From assembly GCA_937900135.1 (NCBI GenBank), contig CALCDJ010000035.1, positions 1 to 64,000 on the forward strand: 64,000 bases of DNA. Direction: 5' to 3'. The number at the start of each line of letters is the position of its first letter. The stretch's first letter is position 1. Position numbers and translations under genes: made by a program. The stretch comes from an uncultured Blautia sp. (GTDB taxonomy: Bacteria; Bacillota; Clostridia; Lachnospirales; Lachnospiraceae). Below, one piece after another: positions 28,145-37,280 of this stretch. Under the pieces are notes generated by a model, which was not told the origin of the DNA, did no database searches, and saw only the letters and a list, made by a program, of their open reading frames with translations.

Positions 28145-29397
28145 GCCTCTATTTTTCTCGAACGCTTTTGATGGTACTTTCTGGTGACCGTTGTTATAAT
28201 AACGATATACCTGGTACAACGAATTTACAGAAATTTATCATTCCACGTACCGGTGCTTCGGGCCTGAAGGATGAAGCTCTTCTTCTGAAAATACCATTGA
28301 AATAAAGAGAGAGCTTTCTTATAATAAATATAGAAAGAGGTTGATCAATGACATCACTGAGAAAATCCATAGAGATTTCACAAAAGATGAGTCAGTATGA
28401 CACGTTTGCCAAGCGAATTTTGGCAGACAGGCAGGTGCTTTCCAGAATTTTAAGCCGCACAGTATCTGAGTTTGATGGCATGTCCTATGACGAAATTGCC
28501 TCTTGCATTGAAGAGGAACCGGAAATTTCTACGGTTCCGGTATTTCCTGGAGAAACGAATTGGATTCCGATTTCCCCAAGAGCAAATGAAGACAGCATTC
28601 CTTATGAAGGAACTGTTGTCTACGATGTCCGGTTTTTCGTCAGAATTCCCTTCCGTGAGGAAAAAGTAAAAATCATTGTCAATATAGAAGGGCAAAAAAA
28701 CTTTTATCCTGGATATCATATTGAAACAAGAGGGATTTTTTATGGCGCAAGACTTTTGTCTGCGCAGCTGGACACTGAATTCACAGAGCCTCATTATGAC
28801 CAACTGAAAAAGGTGTATTCCATATGGCTCTGTTTTGAAAGTTCCAAGGAACAGGCCAATGCCATTGCTGAATATGCCATACAGAAAAAAGACCTGATTC
28901 CTGGAATCCGAGACTGCCGCCTGGCTTATGATAAGATGGTAGTCGCTCTGATCACACTGAATGAACAGATCACCACAGAAGATACTCTGATCGGTATGCT
29001 GAATACTCTATTTGGTACGGCTCCGATACAGGAAAAAAAGAAACGATTATCGGAAGAATACGGAATGTGTATGGAAAAAGAACTGGGAAAGGAGTTGGAA
29101 TCTATGTGTAATATGTCAGGATATATTTTAGAACGTGGAATTGAACAAGGCATTGAACGCGGGGTTGCAAAAGGGGAAGCACGGTTTGGGACGTTGATCC
29201 AGAAAATGATAGCCGACGGCCGTTCAAATGAGATACCGCAAATCGCATCAGATCATAAGAAACGGGAACAGCTATATAAAGAATATCATTTATAGAAGGA
29301 AATGGAGCGGGTAGCCACAGCTGCCTGAATTCGAAGCTTGTACTGCCACATACAGATGCTGGCAACAAAGAAATTCCAAGCATAAAAAGCCCCTGAA
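28145..29397 (+). repeat. Rpn element copy A (1253 bp, direct repeat of 48557-49821)
   Basis: Duplicated block made of a 203-nt leader, the rpn-like gene and a 102-nt tail. It matches copy B except for three substitutions in the leader and a 12-bp unit missing near the end of the gene. Matching starts at GCCTCTATTTTTCTCG and ends at AAAAGCCCCTGAA. The flanks differ completely. No terminal inverted repeat or target duplication was recognised. Confidence 0.9.
28348..29295 (+). CDS. Rpn family recombination-promoting nuclease / putative transposase, copy A
   Basis: PD-(D/E)XK family 2 protein (PDDEXK_2, related to E. coli RpnA-E) of 315 residues. Candidate active-site residues are the Asp in VVYDVRFF and the Glu and Lys in NIEGQK (about 93-115). 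The C-terminus carries short GIE(R/Q) repeats (RGIEQGIERGVAKGE) and a charged tail, the usual Rpn architecture. Rpn proteins cut DNA and raise RecA-independent recombination in E. coli; activity here is inferred. The start has AGAGG. The protein equals copy B except for four residues. Confidence 0.88.
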   Translation: MTSLRKSIEISQKMSQYDTFAKRILADRQVLSRILSRTVSEFDGMSYDEIASCIEEEPEISTVPVFPGETNWIPISPRANEDSIPYEGTVVYDVRFFVRIPFREEKVKIIVNIEGQKNFYPGYHIETRGIFYGARLLSAQLDTEFTEPHYDQLKKVYSIWLCFESSKEQANAIAEYAIQKKDLIPGIRDCRLAYDKMVVALITLNEQITTEDTLIGMLNTLFGTAPIQEKKKRLSEEYGMCMEKELGKELESMCNMSGYILERGIEQGIERGVAKGEARFGTLIQKMIADGRSNEIPQIASDHKKREQLYKEYHL

Positions 29398-31073
29398 CTG
29401 CATTGTTAAATGTACTCTTTTTCTAAGCAGTCTTTTCTTCGGTTTTTCCTTCATATTTTTTGATTTCATCATGAAGAAAACGATGGTATTTATTTATATT
29501 TCTTCCAATCGCATACAGCATAAATTCCTTATATACCTTTTCTTCCGTCCGGTAATGGAAACGGCGAAAACCGTCATTTTCTTTGATATCTCCCAAATGT
29601 CCTTCTGTCTGAATGGAACGGATCTGCCGGTTCAAAATCCCCTTCTCACTTTGGATGTCTGCATGGGATTCTTCTTTCAAAGTTTCCCATTGTTCGTTGA
29701 TCTTCATGACTTTATTTTTCTCTGCATCTTTTTTCGCATCATATTTATAGAGACATTTGGCTTTATGTTCGCAGCCGCTGCAATCGGAACATCCATACAC
29801 CTCAAACGTTTGTGTGTAACCAGCCTGTTCTTTTGTCTCTGTTCTGAGATGATGAAGTTCCCTTCCATCATGACAGATATAATAAAGTTCATCCTCAAAC
29901 ATCTGCGTTTTCATGTTGTAATACTTTCCAATATCTTCTTGATAAGCACGCGTTTTTCGCTTTTCATGATCCTACAGCTTGATGTAACTGGAAATGTTCT
30001 GCGCTTTTAAATACAGAAGATTCTTTTCACTTGGTCATCTTTCATCCGCATGAAGGCGGCCTCCAGATCTGTTTTCGAATAACTGTTTCTGTCTGTTCCC
30101 ATGATCTCAAAACATTCTTTGTATCCCATCAGCCGTTCACCGCAGGCTTCCAGTTCCTCATACAGCTGCTGGATTTCCGGTTTCTTTTTCCCTTTTCCAT
30201 AAACAAAAGTGATCTGTTCCTGTTCTGCGATCTGAAGCAGATGTTTCTGGAGGTTCAGGATTTCCAATGGAGAACAGTTATCAATCTCAATGACCGTATT
30301 ATTGGATAATTTTTTATGTTTTGTCAGTTTGCGTTTCCGGTTCTTTTCAATAATATCCCTTACTTTCTCCATTCCTTCGATCACAAACATATGAGCATGG
30401 GGAATGTCATATTTGATGCCATACTCATTTTCATCAATCAGAACATTATATTTCTGATACAGAGAATCAATCGTATCTAACAATCCTGCAAGATGGTAGT
30501 TCAGTGTCCCTCTCCAGACAAACGTATAACGGTTTGCATTGGCTTCTATTTTTGTGCCATCAATAAAAAGAGATTTTAAAGTAATGAGTCCTTCTTTTTG
30601 CAGACGGCGAAGAAACTGATAGTTCAGTTCATCCAATACATCAGCTGTTAGTTTTTTATTTTTAAATTCATAGAACGCATCTCTTTTTGGTTTCTGTCCT
30701 TTGGTAAGCCAGATAAACGCAAGGTCTCTTTCACATAACTCCACAATACGGTCAACAGCTCGAACCCCTCGCATGTTTGCGTAAGTAACGACAGCATACA
30801 TCATAATTGGGTTAAACCCGGTTCTTCCCTTATCTGAACAATTGGCTAACAAGCCAGAAAAATCTAAATCCTCCATCACTTTTTTCAGGGTATAGACTGG
30901 ATCGTCGTCAGGTAAACACAATTCGAAGAAACTGAAGTTAATTTTCTGTTGCCCTAATTCAAAAAATTCGTTATAATAATCTTGTTTTAGCATAGTTCCA
31001 TTATAACATGGAACGGAGAGGAGATGGTTGTCGTTAGCCATCTTTTTCTCTTTTTATGGAAAAGTTTCAGGGG
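29390..31073 (-). mobile_element. Decayed IS1182-like insertion sequence
   Basis: Region covered by a broken IS1182-type transposase. Possible ends are CCCCTGAA at 29390-29397 and its inverse TTCAGGGG at 31066-31073. However, the left copy also belongs to the Rpn repeat tail and the right one to a hairpin, so the borders are uncertain. No target duplication is visible. Confidence 0.55.
29423..31041 (-). pseudogene. IS1182-family transposase, internal deletion and stop
   Basis: The N-terminal part (31041-30007) has the DUF772-type domain and the first catalytic Asp in FIDGTKIEANANRY. The C-terminal part (29914-29423) has the Cys-rich GCSDCSGCEHKAKC segment and the YAIGRNINKYHRF end. Between them the frame is lost at RMKDDQ. 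The other frame resumes as SEKNLLYLKAQNIS and then hits TAG. The stretch that normally carries DAGYES, with the second catalytic Asp (some 70 or more residues), is missing. It cannot encode an active transposase. Confidence 0.85.
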
Positions 31074-31107
31074 CAGGTTTGACTCATGTGAGTCAAACCT
31101 GCCCCTG
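31068..31107. terminator. Perfect 18-bp hairpin between the arabinanase and IS transposase genes
   Basis: CAGGGGCAGGTTTGACTC and its exact complement are separated by ATGT. It lies downstream of the arabinanase stop and 27 nt upstream of the transposase start, so it may end the arabinan importer operon on the minus strand or shield the transposase from read-through. The T-tract is poor. Confidence 0.55.
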
Positions 31108-31166
31108 TTTGGAACTATCTATTTCCCGACAGCCCCACTGCTTTGTGTCTTACAAAAATTCACAGC

Positions 31167-32624
31167 TTACTGAGCCTGATATCCGCTTCCCCAGACAGCA
31201 CAGCCACTGTCCGACAATGCGGTAAAGGTAATCAAATTTTTCTTTTCAAACTGATCCCATTGTTTCTGGAAAATCCCTTTATAGATTTCCCCATCCAATT
31301 CCAGTACAGCTTCCTTGTTATCCTTCAATTCCCAGGTACCTTCACAGCATCCGGTCACTGTATGGTCCTCATTTAAAATTATATCCTCTGATACCTTCAT
31401 CTCTGCGCTGATGTCGTGTCCATGATTGATAAACTTGTAAGTTCCTGCCACAGTTTCCTCACTGACTGTTGTCATTTCTTCTCCCGTATATCGGTAAGGA
31501 GATACCACGAACCAACCATCTTCATTGAGATACATCCGATGTACACGTACCCGGTGATGTTCTCCTTTTCCTTCAAATCTGGTATGGAAAATCAGGAAAT
31601 ATTCACCTGTTTCCTCGTCCCGGTATGCACTGTTGTGTCCTGGAGAGACGTAACCTGCATGACTTTTTCCATTTTCCTCTTCCTCACACTGGAACCTGAA
31701 ATTTCCCATAAGTTTTACCCCATACTTCTCTGCTGCCCGGTCATCAAAGAAGCTTCCTGCCGCGCCACGACATTCCTCCATATTCTGTCCCTGTGCATCC
31801 TCATAAGGACCTTCCGGATTTCTGGAACGGCAAACCCGGATATTATAACCTCCGGAAGCATCCAGTCCGCCAAAGGAAAGGAAAAGATAATAATAATCGG
31901 TCTCCGGACTGTAAATGATATAGGGCGCTTCAATTCTTAAATGATTGGCTCCCAGAAGTTTCTTTCCGTATCCTGTTTCCAGAGGTTTTCCTGTTTCAGG
32001 GTCAAGTTCCAGAATAAAAATGCCACCGGAATAGGAACCGTAAACCATCCACAGTTTACCTTCCTTGTCAAAAAACACGCATGGGTCCACCACATTAGGT
32101 TCTTCTGTAGCGTCATATATATCGCCGTTTTCGTCCTTTTCTTCAGGCCCCATTCCTGATTTCAGAATGATCCCAAGGTTTTTATAGGGTCCCTCCGGCT
32201 GATCTGCCACAGCCATTCCCAGCGCAGACAAAGGGCTGCTTCCTTCACAGTTGCAATAATACATATAATATTTACCATCTGCAAGCTGAATCACATCTGG
32301 CGCCCAGAAGGTTCCTGTCTTTGCCCAGGTAAATGCCTCTTTCATCTCTTCCAGCGCATTGGGAATGATGGGATTATTCTTCTTTACTCCAGATGCAAGC
32401 TGCTCCCAATTCACCAGATCTTCTGAGCTTGCTGCTGCAAGATGCGAACCGAAAATATAATATTTTCCATCTGCCTTGATAATAGAAGGATCGTGAACAG
32501 AAGCGTCCTTAAATTCATGTTCCACTTCTTTTGCCTCTTTTCCGTTTTCTGCTGCATATACAGGATTTCCTGTGCAAAGGCAGATTGCCAGAGCACAGAG
32601 CAGTGCTGTTTTTTTCTTTCTCAT
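31167..32624 (-). CDS. Secreted GH43 endo-alpha-1,5-L-arabinanase
   Basis: Extracellular GH43 enzyme of 485 residues with a signal peptide cleaved after NPVYAA. The five-bladed propeller acid residues are seen in SVHDPS (base Asp), PNVVDPCVFF (Asp) and LRIEAPY (acid Glu), plus SPGHNSAY, whose His fits the Ca-binding centre of arabinanases. A C-terminal beta domain follows (about 395-485). It should cut arabinan into oligosaccharides for the importer encoded just upstream in the operon. The ATG at 32624 has GGAG 8 nt upstream. It ends the importer operon. Confidence 0.88.
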   Translation of the reverse strand: MRKKKTALLCALAICLCTGNPVYAAENGKEAKEVEHEFKDASVHDPSIIKADGKYYIFGSHLAAASSEDLVNWEQLASGVKKNNPIIPNALEEMKEAFTWAKTGTFWAPDVIQLADGKYYMYYCNCEGSSPLSALGMAVADQPEGPYKNLGIILKSGMGPEEKDENGDIYDATEEPNVVDPCVFFDKEGKLWMVYGSYSGGIFILELDPETGKPLETGYGKKLLGANHLRIEAPYIIYSPETDYYYLFLSFGGLDASGGYNIRVCRSRNPEGPYEDAQGQNMEECRGAAGSFFDDRAAEKYGVKLMGNFRFQCEEEENGKSHAGYVSPGHNSAYRDEETGEYFLIFHTRFEGKGEHHRVRVHRMYLNEDGWFVVSPYRYTGEEMTTVSEETVAGTYKFINHGHDISAEMKVSEDIILNEDHTVTGCCEGTWELKDNKEAVLELDGEIYKGIFQKQWDQFEKKNLITFTALSDSGCAVWGSGYQAQ

Positions 32625-32654
32625 TTTTTCCACTCCATATGTGATTTTAAAGAT

Positions 32655-32689
32655 ACTCCCCAGACTGCTTTCTATTCAGACTGGGGAGT
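32655..32689 (-). other. Hairpin between the permease and arabinanase genes
   Basis: CTCCCCAG (32656-32663) pairs with CTGGGGAG (32681-32688). It could reduce transcription into, or stabilise the mRNA around, the arabinanase gene. Confidence 0.55.
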
Positions 32690-32725
32690 TTTTCAGTATC
32701 TGTTCTTATTTTCAGACTATGCAGA

Positions 32726-33601
32726 TCATCCTTTTACCGCACCGGATGTCATACCTTCTACCAGATAGCGATTAAAGATCAGATAAATGATCAGGATCGG
32801 GATAATACCAAACATAGAACCTGCGATGAGAAGATCGTAGTTGTTTCCGTAAGGAGTCAGAAGAGTATTCAGACCAATCTGAAGAGTGAACTTCTGAGGA
32901 TCACGGAATACCATCATCGGCCACAGCATATTGTTCCAGGAACCCATTGCACACAGGATTGCCATGGAAGCAAATGCAGGCTTGGTAACAGGCATCATAA
33001 TTCTCACAGAAATCCCATATTCTGTACAACCATCTACACGCGCAGCATCGAGAAGATCCATTGGAAGGCTTCCCATATACTGACGGAAAAAGAATATCGT
33101 TGACGCCGCACACAAACCAGGCAGAAAAACACCTGCATTTGTATTGATGATTCCAAGAGCTGTGACCTCTTTATAAAGGGGCAGCATCAGAATTTCAAAG
33201 GGTACACACATGGTAGCAATCACCATAAAGAAGAGAAAACCACCCAGCTTGAATTTGTACATCGTGAGTCCATAAGCAACAAAATAACATACAAGAAGAG
33301 TCAGAACTACTGTCACCAAAGTAAGGATCAGAGAGTTTTTATACCACATAAAATAATTCTTAGATCCAACGATTGCAGCATCCACATCACTGGTGCCAAA
33401 CTTTGCAAACAAGTATTTATAGTTATCCAGTGTCAGCGGAGAATGAAGGTCCAGGGAAAGTCCCTCAGAAACCACCTTGGAACCTGGGCGGAAGGAGCCC
33501 AGCAATCCAGCTACCAGAGGAAACGCGATGAATGCACAAATTACCGCAAAAAGACCTGTTGATAAAACAGTCGCTATTTTATTACCGGTATTATTCTTCA
33601 T
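32726..33601 (-). CDS. Arabino-oligosaccharide ABC importer permease (MalG type)
   Basis: CUT1 permease of 291 residues with six membrane segments, EAA loop PMDLLDAARVDGCTEYGISV and C-terminus VEGMTSGAVKG. The ATG at 33601 has AGGAGG; an in-frame start at 33649 lies inside the upstream gene and lacks one. It starts 4 nt after the partner permease. Substrate is assigned from the neighbouring arabinanase and ara genes. Confidence 0.9.
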   Translation of the reverse strand: MKNNTGNKIATVLSTGLFAVICAFIAFPLVAGLLGSFRPGSKVVSEGLSLDLHSPLTLDNYKYLFAKFGTSDVDAAIVGSKNYFMWYKNSLILTLVTVVLTLLVCYFVAYGLTMYKFKLGGFLFFMVIATMCVPFEILMLPLYKEVTALGIINTNAGVFLPGLCAASTIFFFRQYMGSLPMDLLDAARVDGCTEYGISVRIMMPVTKPAFASMAILCAMGSWNNMLWPMMVFRDPQKFTLQIGLNTLLTPYGNNYDLLIAGSMFGIIPILIIYLIFNRYLVEGMTSGAVKG

Positions 33602-33605
33602 ACCA

Positions 33606-34514
33606 TCAATCCTCCTTCTTTTTCTTGAAGCTAAGTGTTCCAGTTGCAAAAAGCTGAATAAAGTTAATGATCAGCGCTATGACCATAAGTACAACTCCCA
33701 CTGCACAGGCATAACCCATATCATTTTTCTCAATACCCCTCTTATACAGGTAACCCACAATGGTCAGACCGATATTTTTCGGTGAAGAGTTATTGCCCCA
33801 CAGCATAAAGCTCTCAAGGAACATGGAAAGACCTGCAAATACGGAAATTGTGACAACGTAAATCGTAGTTGGTTTTAACAGAGGAAGGGTAATAAACCAA
33901 AGTTTCTGTCTTGCATTTGCACCATCAATATCTGCCGCTTCATATAAAGATGTATCAATGGATTTTAATCCTGATACAAAATAAAGCATATTTACACCAG
34001 TCCATCTCCACATACAAAGAAGCAGAAGTCCTGTCCAGGAAGTCGCCTTAAATTTCAGCCATGCAATGCTCTCTCTTCCCAGCGCATGCATCAATACGTT
34101 CATCTGGCTGCTGTCTCCTTCAGAGAACATCAGGCGGAACATAAGACCGGAAATAACGACAGATGTTAATGCAGGTATATACATAATAACCTTCCATACG
34201 CCCTTTGCTTTTGTTATCCGGCTTTCGATAAGAACAGAAAGCAGAAGCGGGATCGGAATAAGAAGGAGAAGTGTCAAAATCATATACTCTAAACTGTTGG
34301 AAACGGCAATTCTGAAAAATTTATCAGCAAGAAGCTTCTTATAATTTTCAAATCCAATAAACGTAGATGTTCCGAAGTTTACTTTTTGCATGCTCATAAT
34401 AATACCGCTGACCAGCGGATATGCCCAGAAAATAGCCAGACTGAGTAGGAAGGGAAGCACAAATACGTAGGGCGCTATTTTTTGGGAATACAACATTTTT
34501 TTCATTTTTTTCAT
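33606..34514 (-). CDS. Arabino-oligosaccharide ABC importer permease (MalF type)
   Basis: CUT1 permease of 302 residues with six membrane segments and EAA loop DTSLYEAADIDGANARQKL. AGGAGG precedes the start. It follows the binding-protein gene across a strong hairpin. No ATPase is encoded nearby, so an orphan MsmX-type ATPase is presumably shared. Confidence 0.92.
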   Translation of the reverse strand: MKKMKKMLYSQKIAPYVFVLPFLLSLAIFWAYPLVSGIIMSMQKVNFGTSTFIGFENYKKLLADKFFRIAVSNSLEYMILTLLLLIPIPLLLSVLIESRITKAKGVWKVIMYIPALTSVVISGLMFRLMFSEGDSSQMNVLMHALGRESIAWLKFKATSWTGLLLLCMWRWTGVNMLYFVSGLKSIDTSLYEAADIDGANARQKLWFITLPLLKPTTIYVVTISVFAGLSMFLESFMLWGNNSSPKNIGLTIVGYLYKRGIEKNDMGYACAVGVVLMVIALIINFIQLFATGTLSFKKKKED

Positions 34515-34545
34515 AATGTTGTTCCTCCTTTTTTTCTAAAAAGCA

Positions 34546-34570
34546 GCCCGGGAATGCGTAATTCCCGGGC
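34546..34570 (-). other. Strong hairpin between binding-protein and permease genes
   Basis: GCCCGGGAAT / ATTCCCGGGC, 10 bp with a 5-nt loop, followed on the minus strand by TGCTTTTTAG. It resembles a leaky terminator and would favour high binding-protein expression over permease. Confidence 0.7.
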
Positions 34571-34580
34571 CCTCTTCCAG

Positions 34581-35948
34581 TTACATCAGTTCCATGTCGA
34601 TGGTATCCTGAGCATCCTGAAGAGCTTCAGAAACATCCATACCGTCCTCGAAAATACTGTTCAGTGTTGTGGTACAGAAATAATCATTGATTGTAGGAGA
34701 TGCCGTTGTTGTATATACAGTTCCGATTGCATCTTCCTCAGCAAGTTTGTTTAATACTTCATATGGCTTAACACGGAAGAAGGTGTTGTAGATGTTGGAA
34801 TCATCGTAAGCAAATTCCTCATCTGACCACAAGGAGGAATTACATACGTCGAATCCAAGGTCATTCCAGATATGCTTCTCGCCTTCTGCAGAGCATTTTG
34901 CCCATGCAAGCCATTCTGCAGCAAGTTCCGGATTTTTACATTCATTTGTTACAACCGTACCAGTTCCGCCTACACCTACAGAGCATTTCTGTCCTTCTTC
35001 AAAAACAGGACAAGTTGTGATATCAAATTTGCCTTCCAGCGTCTTCATGTTTTCATAGCCTGTGAAACGGCTCATATACCACATCGCTTTCGGGAAGGAA
35101 GCAATCTTACCTTCAGAAATGGGAACACGGCATCCGTCTGTATCTGTGTGTCCGTCTGTGGAAATCATTGCAATACCGTCGTTGAGCCACTGCTGCTGCA
35201 TGGTAAGCATTTTTTCTACAGAATCCAACTGTACATTTGGTGTTCCACCAGGACCGCCAGTCCAGTCTTCCCCATATTCTGCCATTGCGATCCATAACCA
35301 GTCAACACCGGCAGTATCTACAGATGTAAGATAAACTTCACCGTTGGAAGCTTCTTTTAACTGCTCGCCAAGTTTGGTATAGTCATCCCATGTTTTAACA
35401 GATTTGTAATCAAGTCCGTAAGACTCCAGAAGTTCCGCATTCCAGTACATAACCGTTGCACCTACATGGGTGGGAACACCGATTCTTGTTCCATCTTCCT
35501 TGGAATATACGTCCAGTCTGGACTGTACCATGTCTTCTTCATATGGAGCAAGGGCATCATTTAAAGAATACAGAGGGCAGTCATCTCCTGTATAATTGGG
35601 GAACTGTCCGATTTCAACATCGCAAAGGTCCGGAGCACCTGAGCCAGCCTGCAGGGACATCATCAGTTTATTATGCATTTCTGCATAAGGATAGGTACTG
35701 AAGGTCACCTGAATCTGTTTATCTGGGTTCTGCTTGTTCCATTCCTCAACCATGTTTGCATAGAAATTACTATGCAGGTCAACAAAGGTCCAGAGATCAA
35801 ATTTCGTACCATCATCAGGACCTACGGTTGTCACCGCGGTTGGGCCCTCTTCCGCTTCTTCCTCGGCATGTACTGTTGTGGTCATTCCCACGGTTGACAT
35901 TACCATTGCGCCACTGAGCAATAATGCGAGCATTTTGTTTCTCTTCAT
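34581..35948 (-). CDS. Arabino-oligosaccharide-binding protein of ABC importer
   Basis: Family 1 solute-binding protein of 455 residues. The signal peptide ends near TTVHAEEEAEEG and has no lipobox Cys. The two-lobed fold is indicated by KFDLWTFVDLHSNFY, GAPDLCDVEIGQFPNY and GVGGTGTVVTNECKNPELAAEWLAWA. It is the first gene of the importer-arabinanase operon, with a strong promoter and a roughly 180-nt leader. Ligand identity is inferred from context. Confidence 0.9.
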   Translation of the reverse strand: MKRNKMLALLLSGAMVMSTVGMTTTVHAEEEAEEGPTAVTTVGPDDGTKFDLWTFVDLHSNFYANMVEEWNKQNPDKQIQVTFSTYPYAEMHNKLMMSLQAGSGAPDLCDVEIGQFPNYTGDDCPLYSLNDALAPYEEDMVQSRLDVYSKEDGTRIGVPTHVGATVMYWNAELLESYGLDYKSVKTWDDYTKLGEQLKEASNGEVYLTSVDTAGVDWLWIAMAEYGEDWTGGPGGTPNVQLDSVEKMLTMQQQWLNDGIAMISTDGHTDTDGCRVPISEGKIASFPKAMWYMSRFTGYENMKTLEGKFDITTCPVFEEGQKCSVGVGGTGTVVTNECKNPELAAEWLAWAKCSAEGEKHIWNDLGFDVCNSSLWSDEEFAYDDSNIYNTFFRVKPYEVLNKLAEEDAIGTVYTTTASPTINDYFCTTTLNSIFEDGMDVSEALQDAQDTIDMELM

Positions 35949-36081
35949 AATTTTTTCCTCCTTAATTTGATTTGCTCCTTCCGGTTTTTCTGTAGAAAAT
36001 CACCTTTCTCTCCATTTCTGCCACTAGCCGCGCTTCTGTTTGCCCCTATATTTCGTATTACTCTAAACAACTTTGTATGCG

Positions 36082-36108
36082 AAATTGTATGGTGATTTTG
36101 CACAATTT
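36082..36108. promoter_or_regulatory. AAATTGT-N13-ACAATTT inverted repeat in the importer leader
   Basis: Perfect 7-bp arms about 30 nt downstream of the predicted transcript start of the importer operon. The right half contains TTGCACAATTT, related to motifs at the GH51 operon and second regulator promoters. Candidate operator. Confidence 0.45.
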
Positions 36109-36136
36109 ATTTTTTTTTTACCGGCTTTATGTCTAT

Positions 36137-36165
36137 ATTGTACATTCCCACTTTCTCATTGTCAA
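36137..36165 (-). promoter_or_regulatory. Predicted sigma-A promoter for the arabinan importer operon
   Basis: On the minus strand, TTGACA (36160-36165), a 17-nt spacer and TACAAT (36137-36142). A near-consensus promoter with a long leader to the binding-protein ATG. Confidence 0.65.
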
Positions 36166-36258
36166 TATATTTTTGATTATTTTTTATTATTTTACTTTTA
36201 TCTAAAATAAATTTTGTAATTTTTCCCATTTTACGATTCTTTTTATTTCCTGTTTTTC

Positions 36259-36287
36259 TTGACTTTTTTCCATCAAAGCCGTATATT
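36259..36287 (+). promoter_or_regulatory. Predicted sigma-A promoter for the first ArsR-like regulator
   Basis: TTGACT (36259-36264), a 17-nt spacer and TATATT (36282-36287), about 70 nt before the ATG at 36360. A small GGCTATTTTAGCC hairpin lies in the leader near 36328-36340. Confidence 0.55.
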
Positions 36288-36359
36288 TTAAGCAGGTATA
36301 ACGTATTATTCTAAAATATAATGATTTAGGCTATTTTAGCCAAAAACAGGAGAAATGAC

Positions 36360-37280
36360 ATGATTACCTCTTATCATTTAACCAACGGACTCCCCGTCTT
36401 CAAAGCTTTAGGCTCTGAACTCAGAGTGAAAATTTACAACACCATCGGACAGAAGGAAGGAACAAATATCAAACAGCTTTCCCGGGAACTCAAAATTCCA
36501 ATGAGCACCCTTTCTCCCCATCTCAGGATTCTGAAAGAAAGCGGTCTCATCTACCTGATTGACGAAAGCACTTCTCAGGGAAAACAAAAGTGCTGCTATC
36601 TGAGAAACCGTCTTGAACAGATAGCAGTTGAGATCATGCCCCCGAAGGAACGTACTTTTATCTGTAAGGAAGAGGTTCCCATCGGCACTTATATGGATTT
36701 CAATATTGTTCCTCCCTGCGGAATTGCTTCACGTGCAGCTTTCATCGGAAGGCTGGACCAGCCGAAATACTTTGCAGATCCAGGACGTTATCATGGATCT
36801 GTCCTTTGGTTTCAGACAGGATATCTGGAATATGCGCTGCCCAATCCTGTTCCACCGGGAAATCTCATTGATTCCCTTCGCATTTCCTTTGAGATTGGTT
36901 CAGAAGCGCCCACGACAAATAATAACTGGCCTTCTGATATCGCCCTCTCTCTGAACGGAACACTTCTGGGCATTTATCAAAGTCCCGGGGATTTCGGAGA
37001 CAGACGGGGAAAGCTGAATCCGGACTGGTGGTTTCCATTTCTGAACCAATATGGTCTGTTAAAGAAACTGGAAATCAACCAGCTTGGTACCTTTCTTGAT
37101 GGAGAGTCCTTTTCCAATGAAACCATCCATTCTCTGAATATTACACCAGACTCGGTGCTCAAACTCCGCTTTTCTGTTTCCCCAGATGCAGTTCACCCAG
37201 GAGGCTGTACCTTATTCGGTAATGGTTTCGGTGATCACCCCCAGGGAATCCGTGTTCACATACGGTATCATCCTGCCTGA
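36360..37280 (+). CDS. ArsR-like winged-helix regulator with C-terminal beta-rich domain (copy 1)
   Basis: DNA-binding protein of 306 residues. The N-terminus (about 8-90) is an ArsR-type winged helix (VFKALGSELRVKIYNTI, LKIPMSTLSPHLRILKESGL) without the usual metal-ligand Cys pattern. Residues about 108-306 form a separate domain conserved with the copy at 43619-44542. Shared motifs are PPCG near the start, SFEIGSEAP, NWPSDI, SPGDFGD.RG, PDWWF..NQYGLLK and the GG.TLFG..FG...Q.I end. The Trp- and Asn-rich, beta-predicted sequence suggests a sugar-binding domain. It is divergent from the arabinan importer operon, so control of it is likely. Function is inferred; no characterised relative is recalled. 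Confidence 0.8.
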   Translation: MITSYHLTNGLPVFKALGSELRVKIYNTIGQKEGTNIKQLSRELKIPMSTLSPHLRILKESGLIYLIDESTSQGKQKCCYLRNRLEQIAVEIMPPKERTFICKEEVPIGTYMDFNIVPPCGIASRAAFIGRLDQPKYFADPGRYHGSVLWFQTGYLEYALPNPVPPGNLIDSLRISFEIGSEAPTTNNNWPSDIALSLNGTLLGIYQSPGDFGDRRGKLNPDWWFPFLNQYGLLKKLEINQLGTFLDGESFSNETIHSLNITPDSVLKLRFSVSPDAVHPGGCTLFGNGFGDHPQGIRVHIRYHPA

